A stretch of DNA of 64,000 nucleotides from Macrolepiota albuminosa (GCA_027475525.1 JAMWFC010000116.1:2231826-2295825), one strand, 5' to 3'; counted from the stretch's first letter, positions 11,332-23,620 are shown. The notes: generated by a model from the sequence alone, not told the origin. Numbers and translations: made by a program.

Positions 11332-11928
11332 TCAATCAGACTTGTTAGAACGAGCGATGCCTCCGGTTGCGGCCGTTGCCGCTGCTACATCAGCTGCAGT
11401 GGTAAAAGTGATAACAGTCGCACTTGTTGATCAGAGGATGCGTGGCAATAAAGGGTAGCAGGGCAAGGGGACATTACGAACATCCCATTGGCAAACTGAG
11501 CAAAGCCGCAAACACCAGCTGCGTCAACTACAAACGTGAGCCACGTATAGCTAGAGTAATAAAGTTGTTCCTCGCTGGTGCGCGTGAGTCCAGTGGTCCA
11601 GTGTAAAAGTTACGAACTTGACGTGGGACTGCGGATCTTCTCCATTCGAAGTCTAAATCACCGCTGGTAGAGGACTGGTCAGCACTCATGGCGTAAATAA
11701 CACAACTCGAAGTATTGGACATGGAGGCAGAGGGGGTTGGAGCAGTAGTGTCGATTGTGGAAGGGACAAATTTGACGAGAAACCCGACAAGGAACCTGAT
11801 AAAACCGTTGAAGTGGAAGCCTGAGAGGTCGATGACAGCTTCGACGATGAGGCAACAGAAGTAGTTGCGGTGGGACTTATCTGTACGTTACTTTCACTGC
11901 TCACACCCAAATTCTGGTTGTTGCCCAA
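11332..11928 (-). pseudogene. Decayed secreted protein with Ser/Thr linker and CBM19-like C-terminal domain
   Basis: On the minus strand a Ser/Thr-rich stretch (11928-11700, TTSVASSSKLSSTSQASTST) is followed by pieces that match the small cysteine-rich domain common at the C-terminus of agaricomycete secreted proteins, often called CBM19-like. The pieces read CGFAQFANGMFVMSPCPATL, then, in a second frame, HPLINK (family pattern ALPLVNK), then, in a third frame, ITFTTAADVAAATAATGG and a stop at 11334-11332. The order and spacing fit one domain, but it needs two frame changes within about 120 bp and lacks a cysteine. I therefore call it a broken copy. The assignment rests on remembered family patterns. 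Confidence 0.42.
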
Positions 11929-12379
11929 TCACAATGCCCTGACAAATACAGATAAGTCAATACCAGCAAATTGACAATGTAACAGACCAACAAGCTCAAA
12001 GCCTGTTGACAATAGAGACACTTTGAGAAGTAAGTTGAGTAAAAGCATTATCAAAACAATGCGTCATGTAGGAAAAAAAGGTTGACCGTGTTCCTTGGTT
12101 GTTGCATGAAGATCTTGTAAGGCGAACAATCTCTTGCCAAATTAAGTATTTCGTCTGGTGCATTCTGTTGTTAGCACGGGCCAGGCGCAGTGTACTGAAA
12201 GCCGTAACGGAGACTGGATTACATCGCTGCTCACCACCAGCAGCAAGCTAGGAGAAGAATTCACAAAAGACATGAAGAGATTGATATACACATGCAAGCT
12301 TCTACTTGGCGGTCGAGGCTGATGTTACTTGTCCTATGCGCTTCTTCAACATTGTATTCCGTAGGCATCAAGCCGGGGA

Positions 12380-12533
12380 AAACCATGTTCATGGACAGCT
12401 GCATTGAGATGCAAAAGGAATGGAAAATAATGAGCCCGAAGAGCACAGAGAATAGGAAACCATGTTCATGGACAGCTGCATTGAGATGCAAAAGGAATGG
12501 AAAATAATGAGCCCGAAGAGCACAGAGAATAGG
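12380..12533. repeat. Perfect tandem duplication, 2 x 77 bp
   Basis: Copies at 12380-12456 and 12457-12533 are identical. They lie between genes. See the findings for the shared 77-bp period. Confidence 0.97.
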
Positions 12534-12759
12534 AAGTAAGAGAGACAAGGTGCAGGAAAGAATGTGAAATAGACACTCGACGAACCAGTTAGACTACCTG
12601 TCCCATTAGAACAAAGATCGTTACAATACCGTGAAGCGGTCACTCAGGCTCTGGTACTGCCAGTCATTTCCATAGCGGGAACCCAACCGCTTGAAACACG
12701 TGATAAAGGATACCTATTACTTGAAAGCATTGGACGAAGTGAAGTGAAGGAACCAACAA

Positions 12760-14081
12760 TTAATTAAGCCTGGGAGACGTATCTTCCGAATAGTCTAATC
12801 TGAACCAAGTCGGTATTGACTTCCATATCTTCTCCCTCTCTCTTGCTGCCCAGGCCTCCAAGGACTTCGCACAGGCCTTGCACTCAGAAAATTCAGCGCT
12901 TTTCAATTGTCCTAGCTCTTCTGCCACATAGAGGGGATCATAACATCCCCTTTCGCGATCGATAAGATAGTGCTGAGTGGCCAAGGAAACGAGCTCCGAA
13001 CAATCCTTGCGGCAAGCAGCGGCAGACACACATACGGCGGTTTGGGACGCTTTGCGAAAGTGTGTTGGGTTGAGTTGAGCCGATCGAACGCTTTGAGTGC
13101 TCCCCATAGCTGTTATAAGAGAGGTAATGGCATGCTGGCTCGCCTCTTTACCAAGACAAAGCCTCTTCAGGTCTGCATTTGAGAGGGTTGAAGAAGTTGG
13201 TGGTAGGGGCCAGTGAACTTCTTCAGTCGGTTCGAATATATGGCTGAACGAATAGCGAGAAAGATCATAGAAAGCGGCGGGCAAAAGAGACGGTGCATCA
13301 ACTTCTCGTGCAAGATTTATAACAGCCTAAATAAGCGTCAATGATATACCAAGCGAAAGGATAAAGAACTTGACAGACGATTGGATGAGGATAAGGGTGA
13401 CTACTATTGGCCAGGTCAGTCTCGTGTATACGTGCGAGATCTTCCCTTGCGTCCCATTCCTTGAGGCTGGTTGGCCAAGCCTTGTTGAGGTGAGTCAATG
13501 CCTTGGCACGCAATGAATCAAAACAATATTTCGTAGATAACCGAAGAACGCCGGATACGACGCGGTAATCTTCCTGGTCATTATTGCCAAATATCCTGCC
13601 GCGACAATTAGAAGTACACTGAGAAAACATTCTTGCCGACATACAGTCCATCATAGACCGCGGTTAAGAGATTTCCAACGTCCTCAGCAGTGTCATGTAG
13701 ATCAACAATAGGAAGTTTTTCTATATCATCCTGCAGTCCTTGGTTCGATATCACGTCGGTACTACTTGTTTGAGGCTGTGGCATAGAGAACATGTCTCTG
13801 AAGAACGTAGAATGGCGCTCAAGCACTGACATGTGGACTTTAAAAAGTGTCCTTTCCGCCCGACAGATAAGACTGCCATCGTGGAACCATATATCCGCGT
13901 GGTGAGTGTACTGTGACACGAGCGCCTTGTCAACCTTATCGGAGACACTGATTGCAGATGCAGAGACGTGGTTTATTGGGGAAGACGTCGGTCGTGGATT
14001 CGGAGTACCTTGTCGCGTAATCCGAAGGACAGAAGAAAACCGCGCCGAAATAGAATCTGAGTCTCGACACTGCGAACTCAT
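12760..14081 (-). CDS. BTB/POZ-domain protein of the agaricomycete family
   Basis: The ATG at 14081 opens a Ser-rich leader and then the BTB domain: HHADIWFHDGSLICRAE, FKVHMSVLERHSTFFRDMF and the LPIVDLHDTAEDVGNLL segment. An intron at 13596-13644 (GTATGT...GCAG) leads to GVLRLSTKYCFDSLRAKAL, the helical part after BTB. A second intron ends near 13326 (TTTAG), joining to AVINLAREVDAPSLLPAAFY; its donor is either GTCTGT or GTTCTT. The last exon holds conserved cysteines (CRKDCSELV, CKACAKSLEAW) and ends at 12760. Agaricomycetes encode large numbers of such proteins. They are presumed adaptors, some linked to cullin-3 ligases, but the role of this one is unknown. Confidence 0.82.
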
Positions 14082-14169
14082 GTCTCAGACCACCAACATT
14101 TACATCCAGGAAGTACATCAACGTGATGATATAAAGATCTAATCTTATCAACTTATCAACAATTCTAAG

Positions 14170-15902
14170 CTACGCTTGTCCCGTTTCGAGCCTCTTGTCT
14201 AGCGTGTCCAACATCACGCGCAAGTGCTCGGCATCTGCAATGAGTTGGCTAATACTCGTCTCTGCTTTTTCGTCACTCGGGGATGATGGCTCAATTGCGG
14301 GTTTGAGGCTCAATTCATCAACGGCTTTCTTCACAACCTCATTCCATGTCTTTCCCTCCCTTTCCAGCTCCTCAGAGAGCTGGTCTTTGATTCTTCGACA
14401 CGCACCAACACCATCATAACCAAATCCAGTATATACTTGTACCATGGATGCTCCTGCTTTGGCGTACTCAAGAGCATCAGCGCCCGTAGATATGCCACCA
14501 CATCCAATCAAAGGAATTGATGATGGCAGGTGTGAGCGAAGAGTGCGAAGCGCCTTCAATGAATATGGCTTGACTGGAGCACCCGACAGACCACCAAGTT
14601 CAGCCTTGTTGACTAGAGTAATCGTGGTCATGATATCATCGCTCGAAGCAATATGTGACTCACTGCTTATAAGAGATTTTGGTCTTTGAATGGTGGTGTT
14701 GCTCACGATCACTCCGTCAATTTTGCTGTTTCTTATGACATCCGCAATGTCAATTATTTGGGCCTCATCCAAGTCGGGAGACAACTTGAGCAGTAATTTT
14801 GGTCTTGTAGATGTAAGGTCAGACACGGGGAGGTTATCGCGAGCCTTTGTAACACCATCAAGGAGTTTTTCTAGCAGGTCTCGATTTTGAAGCCCTCTAG
14901 GCAGAGAATCAACTGAAAGGAAAACTTTTGACATGGAAGTACTGACCTAAGGCCTGGTGTATTTGGGCTAGAAACGTTGACCACCAGTACATCAGCATAA
15001 GGGCCGAAGTTACGGACGCCGGTGACGAAGTCGTCAATAGAGTCTGTTGGCGAATCCTTGTTCTTGCCCAAGTTGATCGCAAGAACAGATTCCGGGCGAA
15101 GGGCTGCATTACCGGGTGTCCTTTGGAGAGCAGGGATACGAGCACGGAGTCGAGCGAGAACAGAAGCATGTCCATCTGACGGAAAACCGTACCTGTTAAT
15201 CAGGCCGGAATCCTCCAAAAGGCGGAACACTCGAGGTTTCGGGTTTCCTGGCTAGAGAAATAAATGACATTTCCATGTATTGGGGAAGAGACTTACTTGC
15301 GGTTTCGGCGTAACGCTTCCAATTTCAACCCAGCTAAAGCCAAGGTTGAAGAGCCCTGTAAGTCTTTGGCATGAATGGGCAACTGTATAACGCTTCCAAT
15401 TTCAACCCAGCTAAAGCCAAGGTTGAAGAGCCCTGTAAGTCTTTGGCATGAATGGGCAACTGTACGGTAGAAAACTTTACCATCAATCGCCTCGCCATCT
15501 TTATCAAAGCCTGCAGCAAGTCCGATTGGGTTGGAAATTTGCTTGCCCAGGAACTAGTACCAAAAGTGAGTCTTAGCACGCAGTAGATCAAATTGGACCA
15601 ACCTCCGACTTCAAGCGGGAGTCGTCGGAACAAGGATCCCTTGGTCCAAGTCCACTTTTCAACACCTTGACTGCAATTTTATGACCTAATTCTGCGTCCA
15701 ATGTGTGTCGAAGGACTGGAGTCAAGATATACCGATGAAGCGCGGAACGGGCATCGAAATAGTAGATAGCAAATAAGCCAGCTGAGACAACAAAAGTAGT
15801 TGCGTAAATTCCCGTTTTAATGGCTGAGCGTGGTGATGCAGTCGATAGAGGCCGAGATAATTTTGGGAAGCGCCCAACAAGCCTCGGCCCACGTCGAAAC
15901 AT
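14170..15902 (-). CDS. URA9: Dihydroorotate dehydrogenase (quinone), mitochondrial class 2
   Basis: This enzyme oxidises dihydroorotate to orotate in pyrimidine synthesis, passing electrons to ubiquinone at the inner mitochondrial membrane. The ATG at 15902 starts a basic presequence ([15 protein letters not shown]), followed by a membrane segment ([15 protein letters not shown]), the class 2 layout. Core motifs are [30 protein letters not shown] (here [12 protein letters not shown]), [30 protein letters not shown] (catalytic Ser), [29 protein letters not shown] and [10 protein letters not shown]. Introns lie after LKSE, inside AIDG|LFNLG, and before SLQNRD. A 77-bp duplication (15311-15464) covers an intron/exon border and breaks the gene as written; with one copy the splicing pattern is normal. 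The class is clear; the symbol follows usage for fungal class 2 genes. Confidence 0.92.
15311..15464. repeat. Perfect tandem duplication, 2 x 77 bp, inside the dihydroorotate dehydrogenase gene
   Basis: Copies at 15311-15387 and 15388-15464 are identical. Each contains the end of one intron and the start of the next exon. Confidence 0.97.
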
Positions 15903-16686
15903 TGCAGGACTGTTGTAAACTAAGTTATAGTATATTGACGGGCCCGATTAGTCGCACATGTACACGTGAGGTCAGTTGACTCTATATAACCTGGACAAGC
16001 GCTCCTACCTTACATCCTATGTTTCAAGCTCGTTCCCAGATATGAAAAGACGGCGCATGTATCTCGATACATACGCCATGACAGCGTTACAATAAGATCG
16101 TTGAAACTGCTCGTCCACATTCTTGCCAAAACTGAAATGATTTCAACTGACGACAAAGACTACATTATATATCTTGTAATTCTACAGGAATACCTCTGAA
16201 TTGAAATGATATAAAAATAAAGGGACAAAGACGTTCTGAGGTTGTATTAGCTTATCAATGAATTTATTTAGCTGCCAACCTTACCAACTCTAAAGCCTAG
16301 GTTAACCCAAGGCCAAAGATCTTGTAGAAACCAGCAAAGACCCTCATCCGACTAGCGATAAAAACTCTAAAGCCTAGGTTAACCCAAGGCCAAAGATCTT
16401 GTAGAAACCAGCAAAGACCCTCATCCGACTAGCGATAAAACAACAGATTAATGTGCTGAAAACTCTGAGGCCAAGTATCGTTAATGTCCGGCATAATCCA
16501 TAATCAGCTGCTGACTGGCCATGTGGGCTGTGGGTTGAAGGTCCAAAACTTGATCTAATTACATATATATATGGCCGGCAAGATATCATCGGCCAACTCC
16601 GACAAAAAATTTGTGGTTGCTGATAACTTTAGACCCTCACATTTGCTCCCGCCTCCTTTGTCCTCTCCCTTCCTCCTTCTTTCACC
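15903..16686. other. Divergent intergenic region between dihydroorotate dehydrogenase and importin
   Basis: About 780 bp, AT-rich, with no gene seen. A TATATAA-like element lies near 15984 and TATATATAT near 16563. Part of the length is the 77-bp duplication at 16286-16439. The last 50 bp before the importin ATG are CT-rich, as in many fungal promoters. Confidence 0.45.
16286..16439. repeat. Perfect tandem duplication, 2 x 77 bp
   Basis: Copies at 16286-16362 and 16363-16439 are identical. They lie in the intergenic region. Confidence 0.97.
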
Positions 16687-19600
16687 ATGGATGTAAGCAT
16701 AGCATTATGCTTGATCGTTCGGCATGGCGCCCAGTAACTTAATACCTTTCTTCATAGCCGACCTTTATCCAAAATCTACACAATCTGCTTGTCCAGACAG
16801 TATCTCCCGATACCAACAGTGTCAAAGCTGTGTGTGCGATCGTTGACCAATAAATGCTCATTTCGATCTGAATATTTGGTTCTACCTCTGTAGGCAACCG
16901 CGCAATTGAATGCAGACTTCTACAAGACCCCGGCATGTATACCCGCCCTTGCTAGTATCCTGGCAAGCTCACCAGAACAACCTGTATGTCGCGTCCAAAT
17001 TGTCTTGATCTCTTATTACAACGTGTCTAGGTTCGACAACTTGCTGCCGTAGAGCTGCGGAAGCGAGTATCGCAAAACAGTGGTAATCTGTGGATATCAC
17101 TTCCCCAAAACGAGCGCGAAGAAATAAAATCAAAACTTCCGGAACTGATCTTGGCTGAGGTTGAGTCAGTCTATTGCTTTACATGACCCATTTACAAGAA
17201 ATAAAATCAAAACTTCCGGAACTGATCTTGGCTGAGGTTGAGTCAGTCTATTGCTTTACATGACCCATTTACAAGAATCAGTTCCTAATCGCAACTCATA
17301 TCTAGTAATCTCGTTCGCCATTCTGCGGCAAGGGTCGTCGCAGCTATCGCTACAATCGAGATACCTCTTGGAACATGGGGCCAACTTCTACCTTTCCTTC
17401 ACCAGACTTGCACGTCACCACAAGTATCTCATCGTGAAGTCGGCATATACATCCTTTTCACTGTACTTGAAAATATAGTCGAAGGATTTCAAGAACACCT
17501 TCAAAGCTTTTTCAAACTTTTTGAGCAATTGTTGGTTGATCCTATCAGCATTGATGTCCGGATCACGACTGTTAGGTACAGTCGCGAGAACCTTTTCGGG
17601 CGCTTCATTATTCACGATTTTGCAGAGCTCTCGGTGTTATAGCTCAATACGTTGACTCTGATGATAAAGATGATCTCGTATATTGTTTTCTTTCCCGTCA
17701 ATTTATCGACGATTCTGACTTACCTTTAGAAATCATTCCAAGCTCTTCTACCCGCCATGATCCAAGTCATTGGACAATGTGTTGAAACTGGCAATGAGAA
17801 TGGTGCAAGACAACTATTCGATGTATTGGAGACACTTCTAATTCTTGTATGTATCCGGACTCTTGTCCACGAATCAAACTTATTTGATGCTATAGGAAGT
17901 GCCGATTCTCGGGAGACATATTCCTGAACTCGCACACTTCCTTCTTCAATGTGGAGGTAATAGGAATTTTGAAGGCGAGCTTCGTGTTCTCGCTCTCAAT
18001 GCCCTCAACTGGACCGTACAATAGTTCGTGACCAGTTTGAGTTCTATCATACTGTAGGCTAACATCAATTACAGCAAAAAATCCAAGATTCAGAGTAACA
18101 ATCTTGCTCCTGCTATCCTTGAGGGTCTTATGCCCATTGCTACCGAAGAAGAACCTGAAGACTTGGATGATGATGCTCCTTCTCGTGTGAGTTTTTGTTG
18201 GTTTCCCGAATTTGTTGAATTTGATTAATATACCTCACCGTTATACAGTCTGCCCTCCGTATCATTGATGGTCTATCGACCAACCTGCCTCCTACACAGG
18301 TATTCCCCGCTCTCCGCAATCTCATTCTTCAATACTTCGGCTCGCCTAATCCACAAAACCGCCGTGGCGCTATGCTCGCGCTCGGTGTTAGTGTTGAAGG
18401 TTGCAGCGAGTATATGACTCCCCTCATGAATGAAGTCTGGCCTATCATTGAGGCTGGTCTGGTTGATGGTGATACCTCGGTCAGGAAAGCCTCTTGTGTG
18501 GCCGTCAGCTGTCTTTGTGAGTGGCTCGAAGATGAGTGTGCTGCTAAACATGCCGTTCTTATTCCTGTGTGTTGTTTTGTTCATTCCTTGTCAAATGTAA
18601 ACTAACCTTTCGTATTCCAGCGCATCATGGATCTCATGAACAACGCAGAGACCCAACGATCGGCTTGCACTGCGCTTGATGCCCTCCTTGAAATCCTCCA
18701 GGACGTCATCGACCAATATCTACCTCTTATCATGGAACGACTCGGAGGTCTGCTCGAAACCGCCCCTCTCCCTGTCAAGGCTGTTGTTACTGGCGCCATT
18801 GGCAGCGCTGCTCATGCCTCCAAGTCGGGTTTCCTTCCTTACTTCCAACCGACCATGGCTCACATTCAGCACTTCCTTGTTTTGACTGGTGAGGGGGAGG
18901 AGATCGAACTCCGTGGAATTACCATGGACGCCATTGGCACATTCGCTGAGGCAGTTGGAAAGGATGTCTTCCGTCCTTACTTCCCAGATATGATGAAACA
19001 GGCGTTCCAGGGTATCGAGATGGGCAGTGCAAGGCTCAGAGAGTGTAGTTTCCTCTTCTTCGGTGTAATGGCTCGTGTTTTCGGGGAAGAATTTGCACAA
19101 TATCTGCCAAACGTCGTTCCGGCGTTATTGGCTAGTTGCAAGCAGGACGAGCATGGAGATGAATCTGTCTCTCGTAAGTCTTTCTTGTTTTATCTACTGA
19201 CGTCTTCGATTGATGTTTTACATAGTCTCCGTCGCTGACGCTTCCTCTGCCTTCGCTTCCGGCTCGTCTCCTGCCAACGCCGTCACCGCGGGCGATGCTG
19301 ACACTTCCGTCGAACTCGAGGATGTCAATCTTGATAAGCTGATCGATGTCAACAGCGCAATCGCCGTCGAGAAAGAAATAGCTGCGGATACCATTGGAAC
19401 GTTGTTCGCCGCTTGCAAGGCTCACTTTTTCCCCTATGTTGAACAGTCTGCCTTAGAACTCGTTGCGCTCCTACCTCATTACTATGAGGGTATCAGAAAG
19501 AGTGCAACTGACTCGCTTTTGGAAATCGTCAGGACTTTCTACGATCTGAGTGAACCACAGGAATGGAAACCCGGCGCGAACGTGGTAAGTTCAGCTTTTC

Positions 19601-20943
19601 AACTACCTCGTGATCCAACATCTGACTGTTCACTGTGAGGTTGTTCCACTCAGTCCTAGTGTCAAGGAACTTGTTGGGCATGTTCTGATCCCGCTTTTGG
19701 AGATGTATGAGACCGAAGACAACAAGTAAGTTTCGTGGTCTATCTACAATTCAGTCTTCCACTCCTTTGTGATGATATCAACTCAGCTCACTTCGAGCCA
19801 GTTGGCTGTGAGACCATTGCATCCCTCTGAACGATCTCTCATTTCCTCTCTCATTCTCTGGGTGCTCGATGTTGACCGAAAGGTGACATTTAGGTCTGTT
19901 GCTTCTTCCTTATGTGTAGGTCTCGCAGAGACTATCAACAAAGTTGGACCTGCATTCGTCGAGGGCCGTAAGTCTCTTTCAGATGTGTAGTTAAAAAAGT
20001 CACTTAGGCTGATTAATGTTTTTAGAACTGGAAACCGTGTGTAACATCGCCATCCAAATCTTAGAGCAAAAGGCATTCTGTCAACAAGATCCTGATCAAG
20101 ACGAGGCAGAAGAAGCTCCCGAAGATCAGGCTGAGTATGACTCTGTCCTTATCTCATCTGCTGGCGACCTCGTTTCTGCGCTTGCCCAGGCCCTGGGCTC
20201 CGACTTTACTCTCGCTTTTACCAGATTCTTCCCCCTGATTGCAAAGTACTATGTACGTCGACGAATCTTCATATAAACATTTGCTTATATTATGGCTACA
20301 GAAAAAGAGTCGTTCTTTGAGTGACCGCTCTTCCGCAATCGGATGCTTTGCAGAAATTATTGCTGGGATGAAGTCAGCCATCACTCCCACTACCTTGCCT
20401 CTCCTTGATCTCTTTTACCGTGCTCTTGGTGATCCTGACGCAGAAGTGCAGAGCAACGCTGCATTCGCTGTCGGGCAGCTCGTTGAGAACACTCAAGACG
20501 ACCTCGCCCCCCAGTATCTTCACATCCTTGGGGCCCTCCGACCACTCTTCAATGTTACACCAGATTCCCCTGCTGCCAAGCTCAATGCAAAGGACAATGC
20601 TGCTGGTGCCGTCGGTCGTCTTATTGCCCGTAACACGTCCGCTGTCCCCCTTGATCAAGTCATTCCTATTTTTATTGACGCATTGCCTTTGAAAAACGAC
20701 TACCTTGAAAACCGGCCCGTCTTCCGTGCCATTTTCCACCTCTTCCAAACCAATGGTGCTGCACTTTATCCATTCCTTGACCGCCTTCTTCAAGTCTTCG
20801 CCCACGTTCTGGATCCAAGCCATGCTGATCAAATTGGAGATGACATCAGGGCCGACCTCATCCAGCTGATTGTTGCGATTAATAGGGAAGATCCTGCCAA
20901 GGTTCAGGCGTCAGGTCTAGCTATCTGGCTACCTGGTGCTTAA
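16687..20943 (+). CDS. KAP123: Importin-beta family nuclear import receptor, Kap123/importin-4 type
   Basis: Kap123-type karyopherins carry ribosomal proteins and histones into the nucleus. The ATG at 16687 gives a two-codon first exon (MD) followed by GTAAGC. The following exons read PTFIQNLHNLLVQTVSPDT, LNADFYKTPACIPALASIL and VRQLAAVELRKRVSQNSGN, the importin-beta N-terminal repeat. HEAT-repeat exons fill the rest (NRRGAMLALGVSVEGCSEYM, LPVKAVVTGAIGSAAHA, AEVQSNAAFAVGQLVENTQ) up to the stop at 20943. An acidic loop (ATEEEPEDLDDDAP) lies near 18140-18175, and another (DEAEEAPEDQAEYD) near 20100. There are a dozen or more short introns. The duplication at 17119-17272 repeats the end of an N-terminal exon and part of its intron. 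The importin-4 class is clear; assignment to Kap123 rather than a close relative is by N-terminal similarity. Confidence 0.88.
17119..17272. repeat. Perfect tandem duplication, 2 x 77 bp, inside the importin gene
   Basis: Copies at 17119-17195 and 17196-17272 are identical, with 5 further matching bases after the second copy. They span the 3' end of an exon (KLPELILAEV) and the start of its intron. Confidence 0.97.
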
Positions 20944-21193
20944 GTGTCCTCATTTCCTTTCGTTTGATTTTGTTATGCGTTTTCAATCGGTCTTTCACTG
21001 TTAAATATGAGAACATTACACTTACTTACATTGACTTGAATACAATTTTGCTGTTTGACATGTGACCGAAGAGAGATCGCGCGTTGTTGTCTGTTGTTGG
21101 CGTTTCTCTACCAACAAAGTCCTGAACATCTACTTGTGAGCTCGCTGGTCGCGCGGCCAAAGACGAACACGCTCCCCGCCATTATTATTTCCT

Positions 21194-23620
21194 ATGCTCT
21201 TCCCTCTTTTGACCTTCCTTTCTCTGGCTCTCTCTGCGTCCTCTCGTTTAGCCGTAACGCAGGCTCTACGTGAACAACTCCCTCTCATCGCACGCGTCGA
21301 CAAACCCTATCTGTGGTCGCTGTCTCCTCGCACCTTTACCTCAACCAACGGTCCTATCACATACTCTACGTCGACGCTTCCACCATGGCTCTCCTTCGAT
21401 CTTGGAACGCTGACCTTTCACGGGACACCTGCCGACAACGATCAAGGATATCCGAAGATTACCGTCATAGCTACAGATTCTTCAGGCGCACTGTCAGAAA
21501 GCTTCACCTTAGTTGTAACCAAGAATACTGAACCTATTATGAACTTGCCTATCTCTCAACAATTCTCATCGCCAGCACCATTTCTGTCCTCGGTTTTCAT
21601 CTTGTCATCTAAGACCAGTATACCAACGGACAGTCCTGCGCTGCGAATACCTCCGAAATGGTCTTTCAGTATTGGCTTTCAGTACGAGACGTTCTTGTCT
21701 TCGACTAAACTGTACTATGACGCTCGGCAAAGAGATGGTTCTCCCCTTCCCAAATGGATGAGATTCAACCCCAAGGCAATAACACTTAATGGTATCACTC
21801 CTGAGGAGAACGAAATCTCTCAACCTGCGATAATATCACTTTCGCTATATGCTTCGGATCTGGAAGGTTACTCTGCTTCCTCGCTACCCTTTGCCTTGGT
21901 GGTTTCGGAACACGAATTGTCAATTAGTACTTCCCCTGTGATATTGAACATTACGGCAGAAACATCCTTCAGTATCAGTCTTGTCTCACAGCTTGGCATG
22001 TTGGGCGTCCTTGTAGATGGAAGACCGTTAGAGAGGAGCGAAATCAAGACCTTGATGATCGATACGTCTAAATATGACTGGCTGAAATACGACCTTGGAA
22101 GCTGGACACTCTCTGGTGATCCAGCAAACGCTATGCTCGGACAGACTTATCAATTGCTCGTGAACCTTGAGGCATTTAACCAAACTCTTCGCGTACCTCT
22201 GTGTCTGGAAATTGTTTCTTCTTACTTTTTAGCTGCAATTCTCCCACCAATCCAGGGTATTCCAGGAGAAATGATAGAATACGATCTTCAACGCGATTTT
22301 TCCGACGTCACAAAACATGAAGATGATGAAGTAACCGCTACATTTGATCCTCCAAAAGCTGGAGAGTGGTTGTTGTATCATCATGAATCTGGGAAATTGT
22401 CGGGCACTGTTCCTTCTGATTTCAAAGAACAACAAATCGTCATCACGTTCACAGCATACTCTTCCGTCACGCATTCGAATTCTCGCGCTAGACTCTCTGT
22501 AGTATTCGCTCCGCCAGAACACACAAAGAAAGGTTTTCATCCCTTAGGGTCGTCAGCAGCAACTCACACGAGGCTGGTCTTAGGTTTAGGAGTTACATTT
22601 GGTGCCGTTGGCGGGCTGTGCTTACTAGGAGGACTCCTTGCTATTTTCCGCCGCTGTGCTAGAGTAGAAGACACTGCAATCGGTGGAGAGGAAGGGCGAA
22701 ATGTATGGACCGAACAGGACAAGCGGTGGTATGGCGCTGGACGAGACAATGCATGGACGGACCATGATCCCAATTTCAGTGAGAAGCCCACGCTTGCTCT
22801 GGGCCAACCAATCAATACGCCTGAAGGTCCAAACCAACGCACATATGGAGATCTTGGATTGGGTCTACGACGAGTTTCTGAGCGAAGCGGTTCTCAAGGG
22901 CACAAGCCGAGCCCGGGTGTCATGAGCAAACGCGAGTTTTTTGAGAGGCTCAGGGAGACGGTTCGTGTCGTAAGTGACAAAGTACAAGGCCGCAAAGTTT
23001 CCCGAGAACGCCCTGTGATTGGGAGGCCTATCTTGCCGCAGCAGAATGAAATTACAATGATCAACTCGTCATCGACTTTCTTTGAACAAGCAGGCCTCCC
23101 CAGCCATCCCGGAAGCACGATAATGACCAACTCACCATCTACATCAACTGCTGAACATTCGATACCGAGGCGACGGGCTGACTTTGCGCCGCCCAGGTCA
23201 CCTGCGCAGGTGCACACGCGACTGTCACGGCAGTTCTCCTCCGGGTCGTCAGATTCAAATGCTTCCGAAAGGAGACATGCGTCAGAAGCTACCGTGCAGA
23301 CGGCGTCAAAGGCAATGAGTTTGCACAGTGGAAGAAGCGCGAGTGGGAAGTCGTTCATCACCGAGCCACCGATAGCAGCAGGGGCTCGACCTCGGCTTGT
23401 TCCTTTCACAAGCGCGTCGCGTGTACCCGCTCCCCATCGTCCGTCGTCACCTAGCCTTGAATACGACAACAAATTGGCTAACAAGAGGGTCAACAGCCAG
23501 TCTGCGAAAGTATGGAGACGGGAGCCGAGAGGTAAATTAGAGAAAGGAAGCAGCAGTGACGAACTCGAAATGGGACTTCATTATGTTCAGAGCTTGGGAG
23601 CAGATCCTCAAACAAGTTAA
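21194..23620 (+). CDS. Axl2/Bud10-like membrane protein with cadherin-like domains
   Basis: An 808-codon frame without introns, which is unusual in this window. A signal peptide (MLFPLLTFLSLALSAS) precedes a secreted part with two or more dystroglycan-type cadherin-like repeats. Their signatures are visible: LPPWLSFDLGTLTFHGTPA, ITVIATDSSG, PLPKWMRFN...ITLNGITPE and WLKYDLGSWTLSGDP. One membrane segment follows at about residue 456 (LGLGVTFGAVGGLCLLGGLL) and then a basic, Ser-rich cytoplasmic tail of about 320 residues. Yeast Axl2 has the same arrangement and marks axial bud sites. In filamentous fungi, homologues act in septation or sporulation. The orthology is inferred from architecture. 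Confidence 0.75.
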   Translation: MLFPLLTFLSLALSASSRLAVTQALREQLPLIARVDKPYLWSLSPRTFTSTNGPITYSTSTLPPWLSFDLGTLTFHGTPADNDQGYPKITVIATDSSGALSESFTLVVTKNTEPIMNLPISQQFSSPAPFLSSVFILSSKTSIPTDSPALRIPPKWSFSIGFQYETFLSSTKLYYDARQRDGSPLPKWMRFNPKAITLNGITPEENEISQPAIISLSLYASDLEGYSASSLPFALVVSEHELSISTSPVILNITAETSFSISLVSQLGMLGVLVDGRPLERSEIKTLMIDTSKYDWLKYDLGSWTLSGDPANAMLGQTYQLLVNLEAFNQTLRVPLCLEIVSSYFLAAILPPIQGIPGEMIEYDLQRDFSDVTKHEDDEVTATFDPPKAGEWLLYHHESGKLSGTVPSDFKEQQIVITFTAYSSVTHSNSRARLSVVFAPPEHTKKGFHPLGSSAATHTRLVLGLGVTFGAVGGLCLLGGLLAIFRRCARVEDTAIGGEEGRNVWTEQDKRWYGAGRDNAWTDHDPNFSEKPTLALGQPINTPEGPNQRTYGDLGLGLRRVSERSGSQGHKPSPGVMSKREFFERLRETVRVVSDKVQGRKVSRERPVIGRPILPQQNEITMINSSSTFFEQAGLPSHPGSTIMTNSPSTSTAEHSIPRRRADFAPPRSPAQVHTRLSRQFSSGSSDSNASERRHASEATVQTASKAMSLHSGRSASGKSFITEPPIAAGARPRLVPFTSASRVPAPHRPSSPSLEYDNKLANKRVNSQSAKVWRREPRGKLEKGSSSDELEMGLHYVQSLGADPQTS

